Positions 1 to 7,211 are shown, counted from the first letter of the stretch. The stretch: DNA of 9,421 bases from an uncultured Muribaculaceae bacterium (GCA_905207535.1 CAJLLX010000081.1:1-9421), one strand, 5' to 3'. A program made the numbers and translations. Notes: generated by a model not told the origin, from the letters alone.

Positions 1-32
1 GGGCGCATGCGAGCAATTGCTCGCATGCGCCC
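1..32. repeat. Perfect 32-base palindrome at the window edge
   Basis: Bases 1-16 (GGGCGCATGCGAGCAA) are the exact reverse complement of bases 17-32, with no spacer. As RNA it would fold into a very stable GC-rich hairpin with an AATT-centred loop. It lies 113 bases beyond the phosphorylase stop codon on that gene's downstream side, so it could be a bidirectional terminator or a dispersed palindromic element. No T-run flanks it on the side that can be seen, and its other flank lies outside the window. The palindrome is directly visible; its role is inferred. Confidence 0.9.
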
Positions 33-49
33 TGAGCTATGAGTGTATG

Positions 50-67
50 TAAGGTCGGAAGACCTTA
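50..67 (-). terminator. Small hairpin downstream of the phosphorylase gene
   Basis: TAAGGTC (50-56) and GACCTTA (61-67) form a 7-bp stem closing a four-base loop. It lies about 80 bases past the phosphorylase stop on the minus strand. No U-run follows on that strand, so if it ends transcription it is not a canonical intrinsic terminator. It may act with the larger palindrome at 1-32. Weak call. Confidence 0.35.
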
Positions 68-82
68 ATGTATTGTCGGTAG

Positions 83-117
83 ACTTGTGATGTCTATAGA
101 CACTTGTGTTGTCTATA
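83..117. repeat. Imperfect tandem repeat with 19-base period
   Basis: ACTTGTGATGTCTATA (83-98) recurs as ACTTGTGTTGTCTATA (102-117) with one mismatch. The repeat contains the palindrome GTCTATAGAC (92-101). It lies in the AT-richer noncoding stretch just after the phosphorylase gene. Paired copies at about two helical turns would suit a protein-binding site or a decayed short tandem repeat. No function is visible. Confidence 0.6.
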
Positions 118-145
118 AATTTTACAGTCAGTCACACCGGCGGGA

Positions 146-2701
146 TCAGATCCAGCGGGTGTAGGCGAAGTCCATGCGGTGGGGCAGGTTGGGGTTGACG
201 GGGTAGAGGCGGTAGCCGTAGCGGAAGACGCCGGCGTCGCGCAGCTTGTCGTGAAGCTGATAGGTGAGCACGTTGCCCTCCTCTTTCACTACGTCGAACT
301 GGCGAGTGAACCAGAATTTCTCCTCGCCGTTCTCCTTCTTGTAGGCTACGAGCTCCAGACCGAGGTCCTTGCCGAGGCCGTTGGTGTCAATGATGGCGCG
401 GACATTGAAGTCGCTGCCGGTGGCGGCGTTGGAGATGTCGGACGACTCTACGTCGAATACCTTGATGCCATCCCATGCGGCGGCCACTTTCTCTTTCCAT
501 GCCACGATCTCCTTGGCCAGAGCGCAGTCGTTGGCCGAGAGCTTGCGGAAGCGGGTTGCTTCCTTGTCGTAGAAGCGATGGATGTAGTCCTCGATCATGC
601 GGGTCATGGTGAAGTGGGGAGCGATGTCGCCGATGGAGCGCTTGATATACTGTACCCACTCGGGCGAGTAGCCCTTGGAGTTCTTGGCGAAGTAGAGAGG
701 TATGATCTCATTCTCCAGCATGGAGTAAATGGTGGCGGCGTCGAGCTTATCCTGCTGAGCCTGGTCGGTGTAGGTGCGCTTGTCGGTGAGAGCCCAGCCG
801 GCCTTCTCGTTGAAGCGGTAGCCTTCGTACCACCAGCCGTCGAGCACGGAGAAATTGAGCACACCGTTCATCTCGGCCTTCTCGCCCGATGTACCCGATG
901 CCTCGAGGGGACGGGTAGGGGTGTTGAGCCAGATGTCCACGCCGGTGACGAGGCGCTTGGCCACGATCATGTTGTAATCCTCAAGGAAGATGATCTTGCC
1001 GAGGAACTCGGGCATGCGCGAGATCTCCATGATGCGCTTGATCAGGCCCTGACCGGCGCCGTCGGCGGGGTGAGCCTTGCCCGAGAAGACGAACTGCACG
1101 GGGAACTGCTCGTTGTTGACAATCTTCGAGAGGCGCTCCAGGTCGGTGAAGAGCAGGTGGGCACGCTTGTAGGTGGCGAAGCGGCGGGCGAAGCCGATGA
1201 TCAGGGCGTTGGGGGTGATCTTGTCCACAATCTTCATCACTGCCGAGGGATCGCCCTGGTTGGCGAGCCACTTGGCCTTGAAGTCGCGCTTGACGAAGTT
1301 GATGAACTTATTCTTCAGGGTCATGCGCATGTTCCAGATCTCCTCGTCCTTGCACTTGAAGATCCCCTTCCAGTTTTCGGGATCGTCGGCATGCTCGAAC
1401 ACGGCCGGGCCGAGATGCTCCATATAGAACTCTTTCCACTCCGAGGCGGCCCAGGTAGGCATGTGCACACCATTGGTCACATAGCCCACGTGGCTCTCCT
1501 CCCAGTTGTAGCCCTTCCAGATGCCGGCGAACATCTTCTTGGATACTTCGCCGTGGAGCCAGCTCACACCGTTGGCCTCCTGGCAGGTGTTGAGGGCGAA
1601 GACGCTCATAGAGAAGCGCTCGTTGGTGTTGGGGTTCTCGCGACCCATGTTCATGAGGTCGTTCCACGAGATACCGAGCTTGGCGGGGAATTCGCCCATA
1701 TATTTGCCGAAGAGACCTTCGTCGAAGTAATCGTGGCCGGCGGGCACGGGGGTGTGCACGGTGTAGAGACCCGATGCACGCACCAGCTCGAGGGCTACGT
1801 TGAAGTCGAGGTGATCTTCCTGCACATAGTCTACGAGGCGCTGCAGGTTGAGCAGAGCGGCGTGACCCTCGTTGCAGTGGTAGAGCTCGCTCTTGATGCC
1901 GAGCTTCTTGAGCATGAGCACACCGCCGATGCCGAGGAGATACTCCTGCTTGATGCGGTTCTCCCAGTCGCCGCCGTAGAGCTGGTGGGTGATGACGCGG
2001 TCAAACTCCGAATTCATGTCGAAGTCGGTGCCCATCAGGTAGAGCTTCATACGGCCCACATTCACGCGCCAAACGTGGCTGTAGATGGTGCGCCCGGGGT
2101 AAGGCACCTCGAGGATCATGGGGCGGCCGTTCTCTTCCATCACCTGCTCGATGGGGAGCTGGTTGAAGTTCTGGGGCTCATAGTTGGCAATCTGCTGGCC
2201 GTCGACGCTGAGGCTCTGAGTGAAATAGCCGAAGCGATAGAGGAAGCCGACGGCGGTCATGGGCACGCAGCTGTCCGAAGCCTCCTTGATATAGTCGCCG
2301 GCGAGCACGCCGAGGCCGCCCGAATAGATCTTCAGAGCGTTGCAGAGGCCATACTCCATCGAGAAGTAGCTTACCGAGGGGATGTCCTTGCGCATAGGCT
2401 TGGCCATATACTGCTTGAACATGTCGTAGACATGGTCGATGCGGTCCATCATGGCTTTGTCGGCCATGATCTCGTCCATACGCTCGGAGGAGAGCTGCTG
2501 GAGAAGGATCACAGGATTCTCGCCCGACGAGCGCCACAGGTCGGGGTTAAGGTCGCGGAAGAGCGATTTGCCTTCGCTGTTCCATACCCACCAGAGGTTT
2601 TTGGCAAGCTCCTCAAGGTGTTTGAGCTTCGAGGGCAGATCGGAGGTGACTGTGAGGTCTCTCCATGTAGGTGCGTTAGTGTTGCTAACTTGAAGTTTCA
2701 T
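146..2701 (-). CDS. glgP: Alpha-glucan (glycogen) phosphorylase, GT35, DUF3417-bearing type
   Basis: This 851-residue cytosolic enzyme should remove terminal alpha-1,4-linked glucose from glycogen or maltodextrin with phosphate, giving glucose-1-phosphate. The N-terminal part (about 15-110, including NLWWVWN at 35-41) matches the DUF3417 extension of the short bacterial alpha-glucan phosphorylase family. It is followed by YFSMEYGL (112-119) and IYSGGLGVLAGDY (125-137). The motif EASGTSGEKAEMNG carries the expected pyridoxal-phosphate lysine at K608, followed by the SVLDGWWYEGY segment. Length is normal for the family and both ends look complete. The ATG at 2701 has no Shine-Dalgarno sequence, only an A/T-rich leader, as is usual in Bacteroidota. 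It starts 80 bases after the glycogen synthase stop on the same strand, and I see no Bacteroidota-type promoter in that gap, so co-transcription with the synthase is likely. Glycogen versus maltodextrin preference cannot be read from sequence; the neighbouring synthase favours glycogen. Confidence 0.93.
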   Translation of the reverse strand: MKLQVSNTNAPTWRDLTVTSDLPSKLKHLEELAKNLWWVWNSEGKSLFRDLNPDLWRSSGENPVILLQQLSSERMDEIMADKAMMDRIDHVYDMFKQYMAKPMRKDIPSVSYFSMEYGLCNALKIYSGGLGVLAGDYIKEASDSCVPMTAVGFLYRFGYFTQSLSVDGQQIANYEPQNFNQLPIEQVMEENGRPMILEVPYPGRTIYSHVWRVNVGRMKLYLMGTDFDMNSEFDRVITHQLYGGDWENRIKQEYLLGIGGVLMLKKLGIKSELYHCNEGHAALLNLQRLVDYVQEDHLDFNVALELVRASGLYTVHTPVPAGHDYFDEGLFGKYMGEFPAKLGISWNDLMNMGRENPNTNERFSMSVFALNTCQEANGVSWLHGEVSKKMFAGIWKGYNWEESHVGYVTNGVHMPTWAASEWKEFYMEHLGPAVFEHADDPENWKGIFKCKDEEIWNMRMTLKNKFINFVKRDFKAKWLANQGDPSAVMKIVDKITPNALIIGFARRFATYKRAHLLFTDLERLSKIVNNEQFPVQFVFSGKAHPADGAGQGLIKRIMEISRMPEFLGKIIFLEDYNMIVAKRLVTGVDIWLNTPTRPLEASGTSGEKAEMNGVLNFSVLDGWWYEGYRFNEKAGWALTDKRTYTDQAQQDKLDAATIYSMLENEIIPLYFAKNSKGYSPEWVQYIKRSIGDIAPHFTMTRMIEDYIHRFYDKEATRFRKLSANDCALAKEIVAWKEKVAAAWDGIKVFDVESSDISNAATGSDFNVRAIIDTNGLGKDLGLELVAYKKENGEEKFWFTRQFDVVKEEGNVLTYQLHDKLRDAGVFRYGYRLYPVNPNLPHRMDFAYTRWI

Positions 2702-2781
2702 AAGAAGATTTATATAATTTCTTTACTGATTTTTATTTATGCAAGCAGGATATATCTCCCAAAAGTGTGTGGCTTAGTCTA

Positions 2782-4449
2782 TTAGCCGCGACGCGAGTCG
2801 GCAGCATCGAGGGCCATGCGGAACGCCTTTATATAATAGGTGATAAAATAGTTCCACTCGGCCTTCTCGGCAGTCTCGCGGGCAGCTTTCGAGGCCTTCT
2901 CGCGCTCCTCGGCCGGTGCGTCGGCCAGAGTGCGAAGCTTGGCAGCTACGGCATTGACCACATCGCCATAGTTGGAGTCGGTGCGGGTGATAACCTCCAC
3001 ACCACTGTTGTCGAAGCCGTTGCGGCCTTCGGAGAGCACCCACTGTCCGAAGCCCGAGAGCGAAGTGGTGATGGTGGGCACGCCGTAGGCCACGCTCTCC
3101 AGCGGGGTGTAGCCCCAGGGCTCGTAGTAGGAGGGGAAAGCGGTGGCATCGAGGCCGGCGAGCACGTCGTAATACTCCATATTGAGCACGCCGTCGTTGC
3201 CGTTGAGGTAGCAGGGCATGTAGATCACCTGCACGGGAGCGCCGGCCTGCGCGTTGGTGCCGGCGAAGCCGAGCTGGCGCATGCGGTTGAGGATAGCGTC
3301 GTCGTAGGGGTTGTTCACCTCGTGGGTGTTGATCGGCTCGGGCAGCGGAGTGGTGGCAGTGTCGGTGCCGTCAAGGCGAGCCTTGAGGTCGGGGCGCGGA
3401 GCCTTGACCCATGCGGGCACCAGAATGAAGGCGAGCACCGGAGCGGCGGGGTGGGCGGTCTCGAGGGTCTTCACCGAGTCGAGAAACACGTCGATACCCT
3501 TGTTGCGGTATTCGCAGCGGCCCGAGGTGGCGATGATAAATGTGTCGTCGGGAGCGCGGTGGCCGGTGAGTCGCCCGGCCACATTGAGCAGGGCCTCGCG
3601 GGCTACAGCGCGGGCCTTGCGGGCCTTGGAGCGCACCGGAGCGAAGTCGCTCTGGAAGCCGTTGGGGGTCACCACGTCGGGACGGCGCTCAAGCAGCTGC
3701 TCGCACTCGGCGGCGGTGACGTCGCTCACCGTGGTGAAGCAGTCTGCGGCATGCGCTGCGGCTTTCTCCAGCGAGTGTTTGCTCTGCATGTTGAGCTCCT
3801 CGGCCATCTGATCGCCGTTGTAGCCCTTCAGATAATCGTAGAGGGGCTTGCCGTTGCCGCAGATGCTGCGGCCGATAGAGGTGGCGTGGGTGGTGAAGAT
3901 GGTGCCGACATAGGGCACTTTCCAGCGGGTGTAGAGGAGGCCCATACCGGTGGTCCACTCGTCGAAGTGGGCCAGCACGTTCTTGTGGCGGAGGCGCTTG
4001 TGATTGCAGATGCTCTCAATAACAATGCCGGCGGCAAGACCGAAGGCGCAAGCCTCGTCGTAGTCGCCGTAGCCGTGGAGCGAGTCTACATGGTAGCGCT
4101 CCCACATCTCACCATAATAATAATCTTTCTGCTGATACATGCCGTCGAATTTCACCAGCACCACAATAGGCTTGCCGGGCACATTCCAGCGGCCTACGCG
4201 CACGCTCACCCCTGCGGGGAGCTCGGCTTTCTCCTTCCACTGCCGCAGCACCGAGGGCACTTCGGTGAAATAGGGCGAGGGATTGTCTGCGGTCCACACA
4301 TCGGGACCGATAAAGATAGTCTTGTCTTTATAGAGGTTCTGCAGCGTCAGTGCTTTGGTAGAGAGCACCGTGTAGATGCCTCCGACCTTGTTGCATACCT
4401 CCCAGCTTGTCTCAAAAATCAAATCGAGATTAACAGTTTCAAGGTTCAT
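2782..4449 (-). CDS. Glycogen synthase, GT3 (eukaryote-like) family
   Basis: This 555-residue cytosolic glycosyltransferase elongates alpha-1,4-glucan chains, by family expectation from UDP-glucose. The N-terminal FETSWEVCNKVGGIYTV (residues 12-28) is the donor-site signature of the GT3/GYS family. The C-terminal half holds PSYYEPWGYTPLES, with the paired glutamates E443 and E451 spaced as in the catalytic E-X7-E motif of animal and yeast glycogen synthase, then GVPTITTSLSGFG. It is shorter than the eukaryotic enzymes (about 700 residues), as usual for Bacteroidota, and I see no long extra C-terminal tail. I chose the ATG at 4449. An in-frame TTG at 4470 would add seven residues, but it lies only about 15 bases from the predicted transcript start and is a rare start codon, so it is unlikely. 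Phosphorylase follows 80 bases downstream. No ADP-glucose pyrophosphorylase gene is in view, consistent with a UDP-glucose route. 'glgA' is not given because that symbol usually means the unrelated GT5 enzyme. Confidence 0.92.
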   Translation of the reverse strand: MNLETVNLDLIFETSWEVCNKVGGIYTVLSTKALTLQNLYKDKTIFIGPDVWTADNPSPYFTEVPSVLRQWKEKAELPAGVSVRVGRWNVPGKPIVVLVKFDGMYQQKDYYYGEMWERYHVDSLHGYGDYDEACAFGLAAGIVIESICNHKRLRHKNVLAHFDEWTTGMGLLYTRWKVPYVGTIFTTHATSIGRSICGNGKPLYDYLKGYNGDQMAEELNMQSKHSLEKAAAHAADCFTTVSDVTAAECEQLLERRPDVVTPNGFQSDFAPVRSKARKARAVAREALLNVAGRLTGHRAPDDTFIIATSGRCEYRNKGIDVFLDSVKTLETAHPAAPVLAFILVPAWVKAPRPDLKARLDGTDTATTPLPEPINTHEVNNPYDDAILNRMRQLGFAGTNAQAGAPVQVIYMPCYLNGNDGVLNMEYYDVLAGLDATAFPSYYEPWGYTPLESVAYGVPTITTSLSGFGQWVLSEGRNGFDNSGVEVITRTDSNYGDVVNAVAAKLRTLADAPAEEREKASKAARETAEKAEWNYFITYYIKAFRMALDAADSRRG

Positions 4450-4490
4450 TGCCTTATTATGAATTGTCAATACTTTTCGGTTTTAGACCG

Positions 4491-4520
4491 CAAAGGTAGC
4501 GATTTTTTTTGTATCAGCAA
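4491..4520 (-). promoter_or_regulatory. Bacteroidota-type promoter of the synthase-phosphorylase transcript
   Basis: On the minus strand TACCTTTG (4498-4491) fits the Bacteroidota -7 element TAnnTTTG exactly. A TTG (4520-4518) lies 19 bases upstream, as expected for the -33 element. The spacer contains an A8 tract on the minus strand. The transcript should start near 4484, giving a leader of about 35 bases to the ATG at 4449. The motif is visible; activity is inferred. Confidence 0.72.
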
Positions 4521-4680
4521 TAAAAAAAACGGATAAACTTTGTATTTTGCATTTATTTGTAGTCGCTAATTTTAACGGTTCGCTTTATATTTTTCATCAT
4601 TTCGCCCCCGCTACCGCGATGATTGACTGTTTTTATATGTACGTTGCACATATTTTTTCGGCTTATGTTAAATTTGCTAA

Positions 4681-4701
4681 CTGTAGAATTTTAAGCTACA
4701 G
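4681..4701. promoter_or_regulatory. Inverted repeat next to the pullulanase promoter (candidate operator)
   Basis: CTGTAG (4681-4686) and CTACAG (4696-4701) are exact inverted copies separated by nine A/T-rich bases. The right arm ends one base before the TTG (-33) of the pullulanase promoter. That position suits an activator or repressor site, but six-base arms can occur by chance and no regulator gene is in view. Confidence 0.35.
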
Positions 4702-4702
4702 A

Positions 4703-4733
4703 TTGCCGATTCATCCAAAAATCTTTATCTTTG
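4703..4733 (+). promoter_or_regulatory. Bacteroidota-type promoter of the pullulanase gene
   Basis: TATCTTTG (4726-4733) matches the TAnnTTTG -7 element exactly, and TTG (4703-4705) lies 20 bases upstream. The start of transcription should be near 4740, leaving a leader of about 88 bases before the ATG at 4828. The leader shows no Shine-Dalgarno sequence. It is a different transcript from the divergent synthase. Confidence 0.7.
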
Positions 4734-4827
4734 CAAACAGATTATATCCTTACACTTACAACGCCCGCATTTTCCACGTTGCCACAACGGCCACATTCGG
4801 GCTAATACACCTTATTATATCTCAAAA

Positions 4828-6780
4828 ATGAGACACAAGATGATAGATTTTTGCGCCGGCACCCTGATGGCCACCGCCGCCCTTGTGCCCCTGACGGCCA
4901 CAGCGGCCGACACAGGTGCCTACCCACCTTCTGATGCCAAGTATCTCGACTATCCCGCCTACACCGGTGGGGAGCAGGAGCTTACACTCACCCCCGACGG
5001 CGCCGCCCGCTTCCGCCTCTGGGCCCCCTCGGCCGAGAAGGTGACGCTTCGCATCTACGACCTCGACCGCGGCGGGGCGCCCTCGCAGGAGATAGCCATG
5101 ACACGCGCCGAGCAGGGCACCTGGACTGCCTCCATCGCCCCGGCGCCGATGGGTAAATACTACACTTTCAGCATCTACGCCGACGGAAAGTGGCTCGACG
5201 AGACTCCCGGCATATGGGCCAAGGCAGTGGGCACCAACGGACGCCGTGCAGCCATCATCGACCTCGCCGCTACCGATCCCGCGGGGTGGGACGAAGACCA
5301 CGGACCCGAGCTGAGCAGCATCAACGATGCCGTGCTCTACGAGATGCACCATCGCGACTTCTCCATGCACCCCACGTCGGGAATAGTCAACAAGGGCAAA
5401 TTTCTCGCCCTCACCGAGCAGGGCACCACGTCGGCCGAAGGCGACAGCACCGGCATAGCCCACCTCAAGCAGCTCGGAGTGACCCACGTGCACATCCTCC
5501 CCTCCTACGACTACAACAGCATCGACGAGACCCAGCTCCCCTCCAACGGCTACAACTGGGGCTACGACCCGCAGAACTACAATGCCCCCGAGGGGTCATA
5601 CTCCACCAATCCCGCCAATCCCGCAGCGCGCATCACCGAGATGAAGCAGATGATCAAAGCGCTCCACGATGCCGGCATAGGGGTGGTGATGGATGTGGTC
5701 TACAACCACACCGCCGAGAACGACGGCTCAAACTTCTCGCTCACCGCTCCCGGCTACTTCTACCGCCACCGCCCCGACGGCACCTACAGCGATGCCTCGG
5801 GATGCGGCAACGAGACCGCCTCGGAGCGCTCCATGATGGGCGACTTTATCGTCAACTCGGTGAAACACTGGGCTAAAGAATACCACATCGACGGCTTCCG
5901 CTTCGATCTCATGGCCATCCACGACACCGCCACCATGAGCCGCGTGGCCCGCGAACTCAAGGAGATCAACCCCTCGATCTTCGTCTACGGCGAAGGGTGG
6001 ACCGCCGGCGACTCTCCCCTGCCCCCCGAGCGCCGCGCCCTCAAGGAGAATGTGGCTAAAATGGAGGGGATCGCCGTATTCTCCGACGACATCCGCGACG
6101 CCGTCAAGGGGCACTACTCCGACGCCGCCGACCGAGGCTTCGCCACCGGCAAGCCGGGCCTCGAAGAGACCGTGAAGATCGGCATTGTGGCCTCCACGGC
6201 CCATCCGCAGGTAGACTATGCCAAGGGCAACAACTCCAAATTTCCCTACGCCTCGTCGCCGCAGCAGATCATCAACTATGTCTCCTGCCACGACGACCTC
6301 ACCCTCACCGACAAGCTGCGCCGCTCCATGCCCGCCGCCACCGACTCCGAGCGCATGCGTGCCGCCCGTCTGGCCCAGACCATAGTCTTCACCTCGCAGG
6401 GCACCCCCTTCATGTTTGCCGGCGAGGAGATTTTCCGCGACAAAAAGGGCGTGCACAACTCCTATAAGTCGCCCGACAGCATCAACGCCATCGACTGGAC
6501 ACTCAAGCGCCTCAACGCCGACCAATTCCGCTATTATCAAGAACTTATCGCCCTGCGCAAGGCCCATCCCGCCTTCCGCATGACCTCGGCCGACGACATC
6601 GCACGCCACATCCGCTTCGACCGCACCAAGGAGCCCAACCTCATCAGCTACTCGCTCCTTGATCACGCCAACGGCGACGAATGGGAAGAAATCAAAGTGA
6701 TCTTCAACGGCGCCGACACCGACGCCGAAGTCAAGCTGCCCCGCGGCAACTGGACCGTCATAGCCCGCGATGGCGAGCTC
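4828..6780 (+). CDS. pulA: Secreted type I pullulanase, GH13 with CBM48, 3' end lost at junction
   Basis: This glycoside hydrolase cleaves alpha-1,6 branch links in pullulan, glycogen or starch fragments. Residues 1-27 form a signal peptide (basic MRHK start, hydrophobic core, ATA/TAA before D28), so it should act in the periplasm or at the cell surface. A CBM48-like beta domain spans about 60-145. The pullulanase signature YNWGYDP is at 242-248. The GH13 motifs are DVVYNHT (289-295), GFRFDLMAI with nucleophile D360, YGEGW with acid/base E389, and YVSCHDD with the third acid D489. A C-terminal beta-sandwich begins near 570. Real coding sequence runs to about DGEL (648-651). After that the open frame continues to 7143, but those residues are antisense to another gene. 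Related proteins would be expected to go on for roughly another 10-25 residues. The ATG at 4828 has no Shine-Dalgarno sequence, like the other left-hand genes. Substrate in vivo is inferred from the glycogen neighbours. Confidence 0.9.
6772..6780. other. Junction between two unrelated genome segments
   Basis: The nine bases GGCGAGCTC can be read as the end of the pullulanase (GEL) or, on the other strand, as glycosyltransferase sequence (ELA). To the left, only the plus strand makes protein sense (pullulanase); to the right, only the minus strand does (TagA/WecG). The breakpoint therefore lies in or next to this stretch, which may be a short shared microhomology. No inverted repeats, target duplication, transposase or tRNA lie at the joint. 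The exact base cannot be fixed without relatives of both genes. Confidence 0.8.
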
Positions 6781-7125
6781 TGCCACACCGGGCGCCGAGC
6801 CGAAGAAGAAGATGCGGCGCTTTTTCTCCGGCGCGCGGCGCATGAGCTCCTGCGCGAGGTCGTAGCCGGCGACGCGCTCCGGCATCTCGTGGCCGAGGTG
6901 GTGCGCAGCCCAGACCGTCCCCGCCCCATCCGGCACGACAAGAGCGGCATCATTGAGAATCTTCATGAGCTCGTGGTCATGCGTCGCGCGCATGATCATC
7001 TCGGCATTGGCCGTGGCGACGAGCACACCGCTCATCTCATCCATATACGTCTCCACCTGGGCGACGGCTTCATCCATCGTGACGGGGTCGACCTTGACCC
7101 CGAGGATATCGATCTTCTTCGGCAC
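6781..7125 (-). CDS. TagA/WecG/CpsF-family glycosyltransferase, 3' half missing
   Basis: This family (GT26) transfers N-acetylmannosamine or a similar sugar from a UDP donor to an undecaprenyl-diphosphate-linked GlcNAc, an early step of teichoic acid or other surface glycan synthesis at the inner membrane face. The start is the GTG at 7125, backed by GGGAGGG seven bases upstream; an in-frame ATG at 7170 lacks such a site. With that start, ATANAE (37-42), VVPDGAGTVWAA (63-74) with the likely catalytic D66, and PERVAGYDL (82-90) with R84 fit the family, and FFFGSAPGVA (106-115) follows. About 115-118 of the usual 240 or so residues are present; the rest is absent at the junction. The open frame continues to 5728, but only as antisense of the pullulanase. 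The gene has its own promoter downstream of aspS. Acceptor and sugar cannot be decided. Confidence 0.85.
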
Positions 7126-7132
7126 GTTGTTA

Positions 7133-7139
7133 CCCTCCC
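7133..7139 (-). promoter_or_regulatory. Strong ribosome binding site that fixes the glycosyltransferase start
   Basis: GGGAGGG on the minus strand lies seven bases before the GTG at 7125. It decides for the GTG over the in-frame ATG at 7170 and shows Bacillota-style initiation, unlike the Shine-Dalgarno-less genes left of the junction. Confidence 0.8.
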
Positions 7140-7149
7140 ATAGACAAGA

Positions 7150-7162
7150 CCGCAGGCTGCGG
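7150..7162 (-). other. Short palindrome in the glycosyltransferase leader
   Basis: CCGCAGGCTGCGG is CCGCAG and its inverse CTGCGG around one base, so RNA could form a four- to five-pair GC hairpin in the 5' leader, about 11 bases upstream of the ribosome binding site. No T-run follows. It may only tune translation or mRNA stability. Confidence 0.4.
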
Positions 7163-7177
7163 CCCTTCATGATATAA

Positions 7178-7211
7178 GATAGATTCTATCATAAATTGGG
7201 CCAATATGCAA
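7178..7211 (-). promoter_or_regulatory. Sigma-A-like promoter of the glycosyltransferase gene with a palindrome over the -10
   Basis: On the minus strand TTGCAT (7211-7206) and TAGAAT (7188-7183) are spaced by exactly 17 bases, a good housekeeping -35/-10 pair. Transcription should start near 7176. The perfect inverted repeat GATAGATTCTATC (7178-7190) covers the -10 and could be a repressor site, though A/T-rich palindromes at -10 boxes can be fortuitous. The -35 overlaps the last bases of the upstream aspS terminator. Confidence 0.6.

Larger units (their letters stand above)
4450..4827. other. AT-rich divergent intergenic region between synthase and pullulanase genes
   Basis: This 378-base stretch separates the leftward synthase from the rightward pullulanase. 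It holds one Bacteroidota-type promoter for each direction (listed separately). An 8-T run (4503-4510) and an 8-A run (4522-4529) flank or fall inside the synthase promoter and should bend the DNA. An inverted repeat lies at 4681-4701. A long open frame overlaps this region on the plus strand (4547-4831), but its composition is AT-rich, it is phenylalanine- and isoleucine-rich, and it has no recognisable domain, so I do not call a gene. No RNA gene or riboswitch fold was recognised. Confidence 0.75.

Noticed and set aside
179..2785. 868-residue plus-strand open frame opposite the phosphorylase
   Set aside because: It is the antisense shadow of a clear GT35 gene in GC-rich DNA; the translation is a low-complexity V/E/G/L/A-rich string with no domain.
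4450..4470. Alternative TTG start for the glycogen synthase at 4470
   Set aside because: It would begin about 15 bases from the predicted transcript start; the ATG at 4449 fits better and the GT3 signature begins shortly after it.
2767..4536. 589-residue plus-strand open frame opposite the glycogen synthase
   Set aside because: Antisense shadow with V/G/A/H-rich composition; the minus-strand frame carries all GT3 motifs.
4547..4831. 94-residue open frame in the divergent intergenic region
   Set aside because: It spans the pullulanase promoter, is AT-rich unlike the local genes, and shows no domain; chance open frame.
6286..6300. HDD instead of the HDN seen in many GH13 enzymes at the third catalytic motif of the pullulanase
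   Set aside because: From family memory, Bacteroidales type I pullulanases commonly have CHDD here and the catalytic D489 is kept, so this is not a defect.
5728..6771. Long C-terminal extension of the glycosyltransferase (480-residue frame)
   Set aside because: After about residue 118 the frame reads the antisense of the pullulanase and has no protein character.
6700..6860. Mobile element insertion as the cause of the junction
   Set aside because: No transposase, integrase, terminal inverted repeats, target duplication or tRNA is present at or near the joint.
6781..7143. Extra C-terminal domain (residues 652-771) on the pullulanase
   Set aside because: This stretch is the reverse complement of conserved TagA/WecG motifs, so it is accidental read-through past the junction and not a fused domain.
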